A DNA stretch of 64,000 bases, from assembly GCA_017451385.1 (NCBI GenBank), contig JAFSPS010000051.1:1-64000 (forward strand), written 5' to 3'. Origin of the DNA: Bacteroidales bacterium (GTDB taxonomy: Bacteria; Bacteroidota; Bacteroidia; Bacteroidales; P3). Shown piece by piece: positions 34,568-42,746 of this stretch. Under the pieces are notes generated by a model. It worked only from the letters and a program-made list of their open reading frames with translations. It did not search any database and was not told the origin of the DNA. The position numbers and the translations under genes were made by a program. Numbering within the stretch: position 1 is the first letter of the stretch; every line of letters starts with the position of its first letter.

Positions 34568-35449
34568 ATGCAAGAAAATAACAGTTTCGGCAACGGCTAC
34601 GACTTCTCACAGTCGATTGCTTTTTTCAAACGTTGGGGCAGGCTCCTCGTCATCGTCTTTATTATTGCTTTGGCTTTGTCGGTGGGAGTGTCGTTCATGG
34701 TGACGCCGCGTTATCTGTCCACGGCGGTGATTTTCCCAACCAATTCTAACCGTATTTCAAAGGCTATTATGGACTACCACTATAGTCTTGACTTCATGGA
34801 TTATGGTACGGAGCGCGACTGTGAGTATGCGATACAAATCCTCTCGTCGCATGCCATGCAGGAGGCGGTGTGCAAACATTTCGACCTGATGACGCACTAT
34901 GGCATCAGTACCGATGACCCGCACAAGCTATATAAACTCGATGAGATGTACACGGGGTATATCTCGGTAAAGCGTACGGAATATCTTGGCGTCAAGATTT
35001 CGGTGCTTGATGTGGACCCGCTGTGGGCAGCCAATATAGCCAACTATATGGCAGAATATTATGACACGTTGTGTCATCAGCTGCATCACGACCGTGCCAC
35101 CGATGCCTATGCCATCATGACGGAGGTGTGCAACGATGTGCAGAACGAGATGTTCCAAATAGAGGATTCGATGCGTGTGCATCCAGGGCACGAGATGAGT
35201 GCCAAAGAACTTATCTCAGACAAGAGCAAACGCCTTGCCGACCTGCAAGTGCGAGCCTCGCAGACCAAGATTGATATGCAGAACTCGGTGAGCTACAAGT
35301 TTTGGCTTGACAAGGCTATGCCGGCAGACAAGAAGGCCTACCCGAAACGTATTATCATAGCGTTGCTGGGTTCTTTCGGTGCTCTGTTTTTCAGCATCTT
35401 GGTGTTGCTTGTCGTCGAGTGGCGTCGCCGTGCTAAAGAGGCGAAATGA
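34568..35449 (+). CDS. Wzz-like polysaccharide chain-length/co-polymerase protein
   Basis: 293 aa with two membrane segments, about 22-44 and 262-283, enclosing a periplasmic helical domain, the layout of Wzz/Wzc-type co-polymerases. Signature-like parts are VTPRYLSTAVIFPTNSN after the first segment and PADKKAYPKRIIIALLGSF before the second. There is no C-terminal tyrosine kinase domain. It likely sets chain length of a surface polysaccharide together with the O-antigen ligase-like protein encoded next, whose ATG overlaps its stop (ATGA). The start at 34568 (MQENNSFGNG) is preferred to an ATG seven codons upstream. Confidence 0.8.
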   Translation: MQENNSFGNGYDFSQSIAFFKRWGRLLVIVFIIALALSVGVSFMVTPRYLSTAVIFPTNSNRISKAIMDYHYSLDFMDYGTERDCEYAIQILSSHAMQEAVCKHFDLMTHYGISTDDPHKLYKLDEMYTGYISVKRTEYLGVKISVLDVDPLWAANIANYMAEYYDTLCHQLHHDRATDAYAIMTEVCNDVQNEMFQIEDSMRVHPGHEMSAKELISDKSKRLADLQVRASQTKIDMQNSVSYKFWLDKAMPADKKAYPKRIIIALLGSFGALFFSILVLLVVEWRRRAKEAK

Positions 35450-36939
35450 ATGTAGGGCGGCATAATAACGACATGCGACAGCACTCGCGTCGTGAGTTGT
35501 GGTGCGTAGTGTTGCTTACGGCACTATTTGTCGGCGGCAACTTGTTTGCGCTGATCAAGGACAACTACATCATCTCTGTTGTTCCTCTCCTTGTGTTGTG
35601 CGTCGTGCTATGTGTTGTCCGTTTGGAGTATATGTTTCTCGGCATGGCGTTGCTCACGCCTTTTGCTGTTAATGTAAGCCTCTTTCCTCAGATGCAGCTG
35701 TCGCTGCCCGTAGAGCCTATGATGATACTCTTTTCGGCAGTGTTTCTTTTCCGTATTGCCCTTACGGGAGCCTACGACTTTCGCATCCTACGTCATCCCG
35801 TGAGTGTGATGCTCCTGTTGTCACTGCTGTGGATGCTTGTGACGTCTGTTTTGTCACAAATTCCTGAGGTGTCGTTCAAGTATCTTGTCTCTCGTCTGTG
35901 GTTTGTCATCCCATTCTTTTTTGCTGCCGTAGCGCTCTTCCGCAACACCAAGAACATCAAAAAGTTCTACTGGTGCTATGTTGTGGGCCTTGTCGTGATA
36001 ATACTCATTGCTACGACCAAGACTGCCAGCAGTTTTACTGACCTCAAGACCTTGCAGACTCTTCATCATGTCATGTCGCCATTCTACAATGACCATACCG
36101 CCTACGGTTGCGCCATAGCCTTGATGCTGCCTATGGCCTTCTATATGCTCTTTGACGCTCAAGAGCGTCGTCAGAAGGCATGGCTCAAATGGTGCGCTGC
36201 TTTTTTGCTTCTCGTGGGGCTATACCTCTCTTTCTGTCGTGCGGCGTGGCTCAGCGTGGTGGCGGCGGCGGGCATGTATGTCCTCATACGCATGGGGATG
36301 AAACTGAAATGGATGGCGCTTATTGCCGCACTTGCTGTCGGCGTGTTCTTTGCCTATCAGGGCGACATCCTCTATAAGCTTGGTAAGAACCATCAGGACT
36401 CGTCCTACGAGGTGGGCGACCAGATAAAGTCCATGACCAATATCGCTACAGATGCCAGCAACCTTGAACGTCTCAACCGCTGGGCGTCGGCGTTCCGTAT
36501 GTGGGCAGACCATCCCGTCAATGGTACGGGTCCGGGCACCTACCAGTTTGTTTATGCAGGCTATCAGCGCAGCTACCAGTTAAGCGTCATCAGCACCAAT
36601 GCTGGCGACAATGGCAACGCCCACAGCGAGTACATAGGTCCGCTGTGCGAACAGGGCGTAGTAGGAGTGGCTCTTGTTGTGATACTTTTCAGCGTCACTT
36701 TTGTTACGGGCATACGCGTCTATCGTACGGCACGCAATCCGCATGTTGCCAACATGGCGTTGGCTCTTGCACTGAGTCTTCTGACCTATTATGTGCATGG
36801 CTTCTTCAATAACTTTCTTGATACCGACAAGCTTTCGGTGCCTTTCTGGGCTATGACGGCGGCCATCGTTGCCTTGGACCTCTATGCCACGAAGGAGGAA
36901 CCTGAGGAGCAAAAAAAACAGTTAAACGATGGCGTTTAA
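35446..36939 (+). CDS. O-antigen ligase/polymerase-like membrane protein (Wzy_C family)
   Basis: 497 aa, about 12 membrane segments. The region with FCRAAWLSVVAAAGMYVL and the large periplasmic loop after it (about residues 310-395, containing RLNRWASAFRMWADHPVNGTGPG and NAHSEYIG) match the Wzy_C/O-antigen ligase family. Such proteins polymerise or ligate lipid-linked glycan units on the periplasmic side. It overlaps the Wzz-like gene by ATGA. No glycosyltransferases are next to it, so the rest of the pathway must be elsewhere. The stop codon lies inside the terminator stem. Confidence 0.85.
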   Translation: MNVGRHNNDMRQHSRRELWCVVLLTALFVGGNLFALIKDNYIISVVPLLVLCVVLCVVRLEYMFLGMALLTPFAVNVSLFPQMQLSLPVEPMMILFSAVFLFRIALTGAYDFRILRHPVSVMLLLSLLWMLVTSVLSQIPEVSFKYLVSRLWFVIPFFFAAVALFRNTKNIKKFYWCYVVGLVVIILIATTKTASSFTDLKTLQTLHHVMSPFYNDHTAYGCAIALMLPMAFYMLFDAQERRQKAWLKWCAAFLLLVGLYLSFCRAAWLSVVAAAGMYVLIRMGMKLKWMALIAALAVGVFFAYQGDILYKLGKNHQDSSYEVGDQIKSMTNIATDASNLERLNRWASAFRMWADHPVNGTGPGTYQFVYAGYQRSYQLSVISTNAGDNGNAHSEYIGPLCEQGVVGVALVVILFSVTFVTGIRVYRTARNPHVANMALALALSLLTYYVHGFFNNFLDTDKLSVPFWAMTAAIVALDLYATKEEPEEQKKQLNDGV

Positions 36940-36944
36940 CTGTT
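36911..36944. terminator. Bidirectional terminator
   Basis: A perfect 12-bp stem AACAGTTAAACG (36917-36928) with CGTTTAACTGTT (36933-36944) and a 4-nt loop. On the minus strand it runs into eight Ts, serving the OmpA gene; on the plus strand the T run is weaker and serves the O-antigen ligase-like gene. Confidence 0.8.
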
Positions 36945-36968
36945 TCTCTACAGGTTGTTCTGTTTGAC

Positions 36969-37967
36969 TTATTTCTCCAAGATTTCCAGCACCTCGGATA
37001 GTTTTGGAGTGAGGATAATCTCGGTGCGACGGTTTTGAGCTTTGCCCTCTTTGGTCTCGTTGGTGGCGCGAGGCATGAAGGGGCCGTGTCCGCCAGCCAT
37101 GATGCGTATGGGGTCAATCTTTGGACCATACTGCAGGATGAGCTTCACTATTGATGTGGCGCGCATCACGCTGAGGTCCCAGTTGTCTTTGACGGCGGTA
37201 GAACCGTTGAAAGCATCATTGTCGGTATGCCCTTCCACAACAATGTTGAGGTCGGGGTTTTCTTCCAGCACTTTGGCGAGTTTCTGTATGGCTTTCACGC
37301 CATCGTTGGAGACCGTCCAACTTGCCGAGGGGAACATCAGCTTGCTCTCCATAGAGACATAGACCTTGCCGTTTCTCGACTCAATCTGTAGTCCTTTGTC
37401 GGCAAAGCCTACCAGAGCCTCGGTTACAGACGAGCGTATCTGCTCAATCTCGCGTTCTTTGTCGGCAAGGGCTTTCTCTTTGGCTGCCAACGCTTCGCGA
37501 GCCTCTTCTTCGGCCTTCTGCAGTTCGGCTTGGCGTGCCATAAGTTTTGCCTCTTTTTCTTTGAATGCCTGCTCTTTGTTGTTCAGCTCCTGCGTGCGTT
37601 CCAGTAGGAGGTCGTTGGAGCGCATCAAGTCGCGGTTTTTGCCGCTAATGGCCTGTTGCTGGTTTTCCATCATGGTGTCGTAGCGGTATTTGGCGGCTTC
37701 CAGCTGTGAGCGGAGTTCGTCGATAGTTTGGTCGCCGCTCTGTTTGGCGTTGGTAAGCTCACCCAGCGACATGGTGAGTGCTTGGTTTTGGCGGATGAGG
37801 TCGGCGTTCTCGTCTTTCATCTGCGTCAGTTCTTGCTGTGTGGTGAGTAGCTCTTTCTGATAGCGTCGGCTGCTGGACTCCAAGGCTTCATATTTGCCCA
37901 GCGAGACACATGAGCCCAGCAGTGCCGTAGAGGCGAGAGCAAGGAAAAGCAAGTGTTTCTGTTTCAT
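36969..37967 (-). CDS. OmpA-family lipoprotein with coiled coil
   Basis: 332 aa. The lipobox LLGS-C20 marks a lipoprotein. Residues about 30-190 form a long coiled coil (heptads of Glu, Leu, Lys, Arg). The C-terminal OmpA domain (about 200-330) contains the peptidoglycan-binding pattern VVEGHTDNDAF and DLSVMRATSIVKLI and ends with QNRRTEIILTP. It should tether the outer membrane to peptidoglycan. Own promoter and terminator; divergent from the ClC gene. Confidence 0.92.
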   Translation of the reverse strand: MKQKHLLFLALASTALLGSCVSLGKYEALESSSRRYQKELLTTQQELTQMKDENADLIRQNQALTMSLGELTNAKQSGDQTIDELRSQLEAAKYRYDTMMENQQQAISGKNRDLMRSNDLLLERTQELNNKEQAFKEKEAKLMARQAELQKAEEEAREALAAKEKALADKEREIEQIRSSVTEALVGFADKGLQIESRNGKVYVSMESKLMFPSASWTVSNDGVKAIQKLAKVLEENPDLNIVVEGHTDNDAFNGSTAVKDNWDLSVMRATSIVKLILQYGPKIDPIRIMAGGHGPFMPRATNETKEGKAQNRRTEIILTPKLSEVLEILEK

Positions 37968-38005
37968 AATATGTAGATTTTTTTTACTTTTATTTGTTGT
38001 GGATG

Positions 38006-38013
38006 CAAAGTTA
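38006..38013 (-). promoter_or_regulatory. -7 box of the OmpA-family lipoprotein gene
   Basis: TAACTTTG on the minus strand, 38 nt before the start codon. Confidence 0.5.
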
Positions 38014-38130
38014 AAAAAGCAAGGTGATATGGTGCGTAATGTTTTGATTTATAATATTGTTATTGCGGAGTGGTTTGCTTTTGGAAAGGTTGCAATTATT
38101 TTAATAATAACGCATGAATACTTTTTTTCG

Positions 38131-38138
38131 TACCTTTG
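38131..38138 (+). promoter_or_regulatory. -7 box of the ClC gene
   Basis: TACCTTTG, 19 nt before the ATG at 38158. It decides the start: the frame is open far upstream (to 37894), but that part would lie before the promoter. Confidence 0.6.
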
Positions 38139-38157
38139 CGATTTCATATTCCACACA

Positions 38158-39948
38158 ATGGCATCAAGATTGAGTTATAAGAAGTTTCATGTTTGGCGTT
38201 TGCAGCATGTATCTACTACGGTTACTCTCAATGTGGTAAGTGTTGTCGTGGGATTATTGGCAGGCCTTGCCGCCGTTGTGCTCAAGAACTTGGTGTTTTA
38301 TACCAATAAAATGCTTTTTCAGTTTAGTATTCCCACTTTCGTTGGTGGCAACCTTCTGATGTTGCTCTATCCTACTGTGGGTATAGCTTTGACGGTGCTT
38401 TTTGTAAGGCGAGTTATCCGAGGCAACATAGGTCATGGCATCCCTGGCGTGCTACTTGCTATATCGCGCAAGAAAGGCATACTGCCGCGGAGTGATATGT
38501 TCAGTTCTATGGTGGCGTCAACGCTCACTGTAGCATTTGGAGGCAGCGTGGGATTGGAAGCCCCCATAGCATCTACGGGCAGTGCCATAGGCTCAAATGT
38601 GGCACGCTGGCTCCACTTGCAGCCGCGGCACATAAAGATGATGCTTGGATGTGGTGCTGCGGGAGCCATTGCTGGCATCTTCAAGGCTCCATTGGCGGGC
38701 ATCCTCTTCGTTGTTGAGGTGCTGCTCTTTGACCTCACCAGTGCTACGGCTATTCCTCTGTTGCTCTCAGCCATATCGGCCTCTACGGTGGCGTTCTTCC
38801 TCATGGGTCCCGATGTGCAGTTTGCATTCAATGTGAAGGAGAGTTTCCATCTCAGTCAGATACCTTTTTATGCTGTTCTCGGCGTTTTCTGCGGCTTGAT
38901 GTCGGTCTATTTCCTCCGCACCACAGACCGCGTAGAGGCGTGGTTTTCGCGCCGGAGCAGTCCTGCCGTACGCCTCATTGTTGGAGGCATAATCCTCGGC
39001 GTGATGATATTCCTCTTCCCGCCGCTTTTCGGTGAAGGCTACGGCTCGCTGTCGGCCCTGCTGGATGGCTCTGGCGAGACGTTGTTCATGTATAGTATCT
39101 TCCAGTCGTTGTCCTCCAATGCGTGGGCTGTCCTCGCCATGCTCTTTGTGCTCATCCTCCTAAAAGCTGTGGCCACAGCAACGACCATAGGCAGTGGTGG
39201 CGTGGGTGGCACCTTCGGTCCTTCGCTTATCGTTGGCGGCCTCTGTGGCTACTTCTTTGCCATGCTGTCCAATGCAGTTGGTTTGCCGGAGCAGTCCACA
39301 GCCAATTTTGCCCTTGTTGGCATGGCAGGCGTGATGACGGGCGTCATGCATGCGCCTCTGATGGCTACCTTCCTCATTGCCGAGATAACGGGCGGCTATG
39401 CCCTGATGCCGCCGCTGCTCGTCACCGTAGTGATGAGCTATATCACCGTCAATCCCTTCGAGAAGCATTCCATCTATGCTCGCAAGCTGGCGGAACACGG
39501 TGACCTGCTGACGCACGACAAAGACCAGTCGGCGTGGCAGCTGATGGACATGAGCAAGCTGATAGAGACTAATTTCGCCGTGGTGCGACAAGGGCAGCTG
39601 CTGCGCGACCTCGTCAACGCCATCAAAGACTCCAAGCGCAATGTTTTCCCAGTTCTTGACGACGATGACCATTTCGTCGGTGTCATCCACCTTGACGAGG
39701 TGCGTACTGTCATGTTTCAGCCAGAGAAGTATGATGTTTATAAAGTTGAGGAGCTGATGACTCCTATCTCAGATGGCGACATAGTGCGCGATAGCGACAC
39801 GTTGCGCGACGTGGTTGCCAAGTTCCGTTCCGGCGACCGCTATAATCTCATAGTCCTCGATGCCAACGACCGTTACCGCGGTTGTCTCTCGCGCGCCAAC
39901 ACTTTCTCTGCCTACCGCCGCTTCATCAGCGAATCGTCTGAAGAATAG
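38158..39948 (+). CDS. ClC-family chloride channel/transporter with CBS domains
   Basis: 596 aa. The ClC membrane core (about residues 20-440) shows the anion-binding motifs in slightly altered form: GHGIPG (usual GSGIP), GGSVGLEAPI (usual GREGP, gating Glu kept) and GSGGVGGTFGPSL (usual GxFxP). Two CBS domains follow (about 460-590: MSKLIETNFAVVRQGQ and ELMTPISDGDIVRD), which often bind adenine nucleotides and gate the channel. Whether it is a channel or a Cl-/H+ exchanger cannot be told from sequence alone. The start at 38158 (MASRLSYKK) fits the promoter. It stands alone. Confidence 0.93.
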   Translation: MASRLSYKKFHVWRLQHVSTTVTLNVVSVVVGLLAGLAAVVLKNLVFYTNKMLFQFSIPTFVGGNLLMLLYPTVGIALTVLFVRRVIRGNIGHGIPGVLLAISRKKGILPRSDMFSSMVASTLTVAFGGSVGLEAPIASTGSAIGSNVARWLHLQPRHIKMMLGCGAAGAIAGIFKAPLAGILFVVEVLLFDLTSATAIPLLLSAISASTVAFFLMGPDVQFAFNVKESFHLSQIPFYAVLGVFCGLMSVYFLRTTDRVEAWFSRRSSPAVRLIVGGIILGVMIFLFPPLFGEGYGSLSALLDGSGETLFMYSIFQSLSSNAWAVLAMLFVLILLKAVATATTIGSGGVGGTFGPSLIVGGLCGYFFAMLSNAVGLPEQSTANFALVGMAGVMTGVMHAPLMATFLIAEITGGYALMPPLLVTVVMSYITVNPFEKHSIYARKLAEHGDLLTHDKDQSAWQLMDMSKLIETNFAVVRQGQLLRDLVNAIKDSKRNVFPVLDDDDHFVGVIHLDEVRTVMFQPEKYDVYKVEELMTPISDGDIVRDSDTLRDVVAKFRSGDRYNLIVLDANDRYRGCLSRANTFSAYRRFISESSEE

Positions 39949-39982
39949 TTCCACCATCCTTGAATGTTTTGTTGAAATACAC

Positions 39983-39990
39983 TATTTTTG
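39983..39990 (+). promoter_or_regulatory. Candidate promoter ahead of the orphan leader and TonB receptor
   Basis: TATTTTTG with a TTG at 39960-39962 (20-nt spacer). It could drive both the 112-codon orphan frame and the receptor gene, giving a leader of nearly 490 nt for the latter. Confidence 0.4.
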
Positions 39991-40073
39991 CCGCATCTTT
40001 AACGATGGGGACGTTTTGTTGTCACGTATTGCAAGCCCGAAAGATAGCGATGTTTCTAACGTTGATGTGAAGA

Positions 40074-40412
40074 ATGAATAGACGATGCTATATAAAGAAA
40101 GAGACCTTTCGCTTCCGGCGTTTTTGCCGTAGGGCTTATGCCGCTTTTTGCTCCTTGCATCGGGAGGTGACCATTGGTCATGTTGCATCGTATATTACCG
40201 ACCGTCAGCTTAGGAAGTCTGCATGTGCCGATTCGATGTTGAGTCCTTTGTCGTCTCATGACGACATGCCGGAGTGCTGTGAGGTGGATTGGGAAGAGCC
40301 GCTCGCCCCTGTCATTTTATCTATTAGCAGCTTCGTTGGACTATCCTTGGAGACCCATCGGTGCGGGTGCTCTAATTTCTTTTTTATTCTTTGTCATTTA
40401 TTCGGTTCGTGA
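40074..40412 (+). pseudogene. Orphan copy of the TonB receptor signal-peptide extension
   Basis: A 112-codon frame. Residues 11-52 match residues 11-52 of the TonB receptor encoded next at 35 of 42 positions (FRFRRFC, AYAAF, SLHREVTIG, RKSACA), and the match ends abruptly there. After that the sequence (SMLSPLSSHDDM...) has no hydrophobic signal core or barrel. It may be the remnant of a duplicated receptor gene whose body was lost, or a short peptide with a role of its own. A hairpin CGTGAGTT/AGCTCACG (40408-40430) lies at its end. Confidence 0.5.
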
Positions 40413-40430
40413 GTTCGGAGAGAGCTCACG
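40408..40430 (+). terminator. Hairpin between the orphan leader and TonB receptor gene
   Basis: An 8-bp stem with one G-U pair, CGTGAGTT with AGCTCACG, 7-nt loop, followed by TATTTTG. Weak T tract; could act as terminator or attenuator. Confidence 0.4.
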
Positions 40431-40481
40431 TATTTTGTCATGTGAAAAATCTAAGCACTTATCCATATAAATTACAAAACA

Positions 40482-42530
40482 ATGAAAAAAACAATCTTAA
40501 AAAAAGAGGCGTCTTTTCGCTTCCGGCGTTTCTGCCGTAAGGCTTATGCTGCCTTTCGTTCGTTGCACCGCGAGGTGACGATAGGGCGTGTAGAGTCGTA
40601 CATTGCCGACCGGCAGATGAGGAAGTCTGCTTGTGCTGTGGCTTTATGTCTGCCATTGTTTATGGCTGGAGCTGCTATGGCGCAGAGCGATGACGACTTT
40701 GAAGGGCTCACGTTACCAGTGGTGACTATCACTGCGTCGGGCGATACGTCAACCTCGTCCGAAGGGGCATCGGCTGTTATAACTCGAAGTGTTATCAGTC
40801 ATCTGACTGCTACCACTGTGGGCGAACTCATTGAATCCCTGCCAGGGGTGGAGCTGCGCTCGCGCGGCAGTGGCGATGTGCATGGCGACATCACAATGTG
40901 TGGCGGCACGTTCGACCAGATGGTGGTGTTGCTGAACGGCATCCCTGTCAGCGACCCGCAGACGGGGCATTACAACCTCGACATTCCTATCGACCTCTCG
41001 CAGGTGGAACGTATCGAGTTGCTCGGTGCTGGCGCGTTGGTGCGCTATGGCGTGTCGGCATTCTGCGGTGGTATCAATATTGTCACGGGGCAGAGGGTTG
41101 CCAACAGCCAGCGTGTGGCGTTATCCGCTGGTAGCTATGGTACAGCAAATGTCGCAGCTTCTGTCGATAGGAAATGGGGAAGCTGGCATCTGGCTGCTGC
41201 AGGTGCGTACAACCGTAGTGACGGCTATCGCCGCAATACCGACTATAGCAACGGCAGCGCACTGTTGCAGGCACAGCGTAATGATGCAGCAGGCGCATGG
41301 CAGATGCAGCTCGGTGCCCAGACTAAGAACTACGGCAGCAACGCTTTCTACAGTCTTAAATATCCCGACCAATATGACGCAACACGTACTCTCAGTGCCG
41401 CTATCCAGCGTCGTCAGCAGATTGGCGTATGGCAGGGCGATATAGCAGCCTATACTCGTTTGCATCGTGACCGTTTCGAGCTCTTCCGCACTGGCTATGT
41501 AGAAGCACCCGCATGGTATGGTGGACACAACCATCACCTCTCTTCGTCGTCAGGTCTGCGTCTGCGTCTCTCGTGTCCGTGGCTATGGGGGCGTAGCACT
41601 TTCGGCGTCGAGTATCATCGTGATGACATTGTCAGCAATGTCCTTGGCGATAGCCTTTCGCATGCTATTAGAGTGCCTTTTGAGTCAGGCGATAACTACT
41701 ATACTGTAGGCAAGGCTCGTCATCGTGTAAGTCTTTTTGCCGACCATAGCGTGGCATTATCGCAGTGGGATTTGGCTGCCTCGGCAATTCTGCATACTAA
41801 TAGTATGTCGGGTTTTGGCTATGGCTATGCGCTGTCGGCACGGTGGCATACTACTGATTTCTTCTCGCTTGCTGCTTCATTTGCTCGCTCCGACCGTCAG
41901 CCCACTTTCACCGACCTCTACTACCATTCCGCCACGCAGGTAAGTGACCCTACGTTGCGTAGCGAGGTGAGTCACACCGCCGACCTGTCGGCGAGATTAG
42001 AGCGCGGAGCATGGCGTGCCGATGCCGACATTTATGTGCGGCGTGGCTCGAACATTATAGACTGGGTGCGTCAGCCTGACGAGTCGGTGTGGTATAGCGT
42101 CAATCATGCTCAGGTTAATGCTTTAGGTGGCGATGCGTCGCTGGTCTATACTGCCGAAGGCTTCCTCCGTCGTGCCGAGGCTGCCTATTCGTTCTGCACC
42201 ATGCAGCAGCGTGCCGACGACTATGTGTCGCAGTATGCTCTCGACTATCTTCGTCATAAAGTGGCTATGCGTCTTTCGTTCTGCCCTGTAGGCAATTTGC
42301 TGTTCAAACTGTCGGCAGCCTATCAGCAGCGTACCGGGCATTACAGCGACCTGTCGGGCAATCTATGTGATTACGAGCCGGTGGTGCTGGTTGATGCTGC
42401 GGTGAGCTACCGACTTGGCCATTTTACGCTCTCTGCCGATGCTCACAATCTGCTTAACCGTGAGTATTACGACTATGGTGGTATTCCACAGCCGCGCACC
42501 ACGTTCATGGTGGGCGTTACTTATGAGTAG
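40482..42530 (+). CDS. TonB-dependent outer-membrane receptor with extended signal peptide
   Basis: 682 aa. A 68-residue N-terminal region combines a basic extension (FRRFCRKAYAAF, SLHREVTIG, residues 12-35) with a Sec signal core ending GAAMAQ. The plug domain follows (TTVGELIESLPGVELRSRGSGDVHGDITMCGGTFDQM in part), and the 22-strand barrel ends in a C-terminal VGVTYE. The closest well-known shape is BtuB/FepA-like, without a carboxypeptidase-like N-domain and without a SusD partner, so a small ligand such as cobalamin, heme or a siderophore is likelier than a glycan. The ligand cannot be told. Start at 40482 (MKKTILKKEA). Confidence 0.88.
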   Translation: MKKTILKKEASFRFRRFCRKAYAAFRSLHREVTIGRVESYIADRQMRKSACAVALCLPLFMAGAAMAQSDDDFEGLTLPVVTITASGDTSTSSEGASAVITRSVISHLTATTVGELIESLPGVELRSRGSGDVHGDITMCGGTFDQMVVLLNGIPVSDPQTGHYNLDIPIDLSQVERIELLGAGALVRYGVSAFCGGINIVTGQRVANSQRVALSAGSYGTANVAASVDRKWGSWHLAAAGAYNRSDGYRRNTDYSNGSALLQAQRNDAAGAWQMQLGAQTKNYGSNAFYSLKYPDQYDATRTLSAAIQRRQQIGVWQGDIAAYTRLHRDRFELFRTGYVEAPAWYGGHNHHLSSSSGLRLRLSCPWLWGRSTFGVEYHRDDIVSNVLGDSLSHAIRVPFESGDNYYTVGKARHRVSLFADHSVALSQWDLAASAILHTNSMSGFGYGYALSARWHTTDFFSLAASFARSDRQPTFTDLYYHSATQVSDPTLRSEVSHTADLSARLERGAWRADADIYVRRGSNIIDWVRQPDESVWYSVNHAQVNALGGDASLVYTAEGFLRRAEAAYSFCTMQQRADDYVSQYALDYLRHKVAMRLSFCPVGNLLFKLSAAYQQRTGHYSDLSGNLCDYEPVVLVDAAVSYRLGHFTLSADAHNLLNREYYDYGGIPQPRTTFMVGVTYE

Positions 42531-42622
42531 CGGCTTCCGATAGGCTCTGTTTTGAGTTGTCGTCTGTTTGTCGTTTAATTGTTATATAAACTTTGGATAA
42601 GTGCTTTATGACGAGCAGATGA

Positions 42623-42674
42623 AAAAAAAACGATGCAGGGGACTTTATCAAAAGTCCCCTGCATCGTTTTTTTT
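42623..42674. terminator. Strong bidirectional terminator
   Basis: A perfect 24-bp inverted repeat (42623-42646 with 42651-42674, 4-nt loop) with the core CGATGCAGGGGACTTT and flanking A and T runs on both sides. It ends the TonB receptor transcript and the converging lipoprotein transcript. Confidence 0.92.
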
Positions 42675-42746
42675 GTTTTGTATGAAAGTGTGCGTGTTTT
42701 GTTATTATTTCACGCCGCTTGAATCTTCATTCAAAGAGATTATGTT

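Noticed and set aside
37894-38157. N-terminal 88-codon extension of the ClC frame
   Set aside because: It overlaps the divergent OmpA gene start and lies before the ClC promoter; the protein starts at 38158.
40266-40380. Cobalamin riboswitch upstream of the TonB receptor
   Set aside because: GGGAAGAGCC and GGAGACC recall parts of the consensus, but the rest of the core and the B12 box are not recognisable. A covariance search with the cobalamin riboswitch model would decide.
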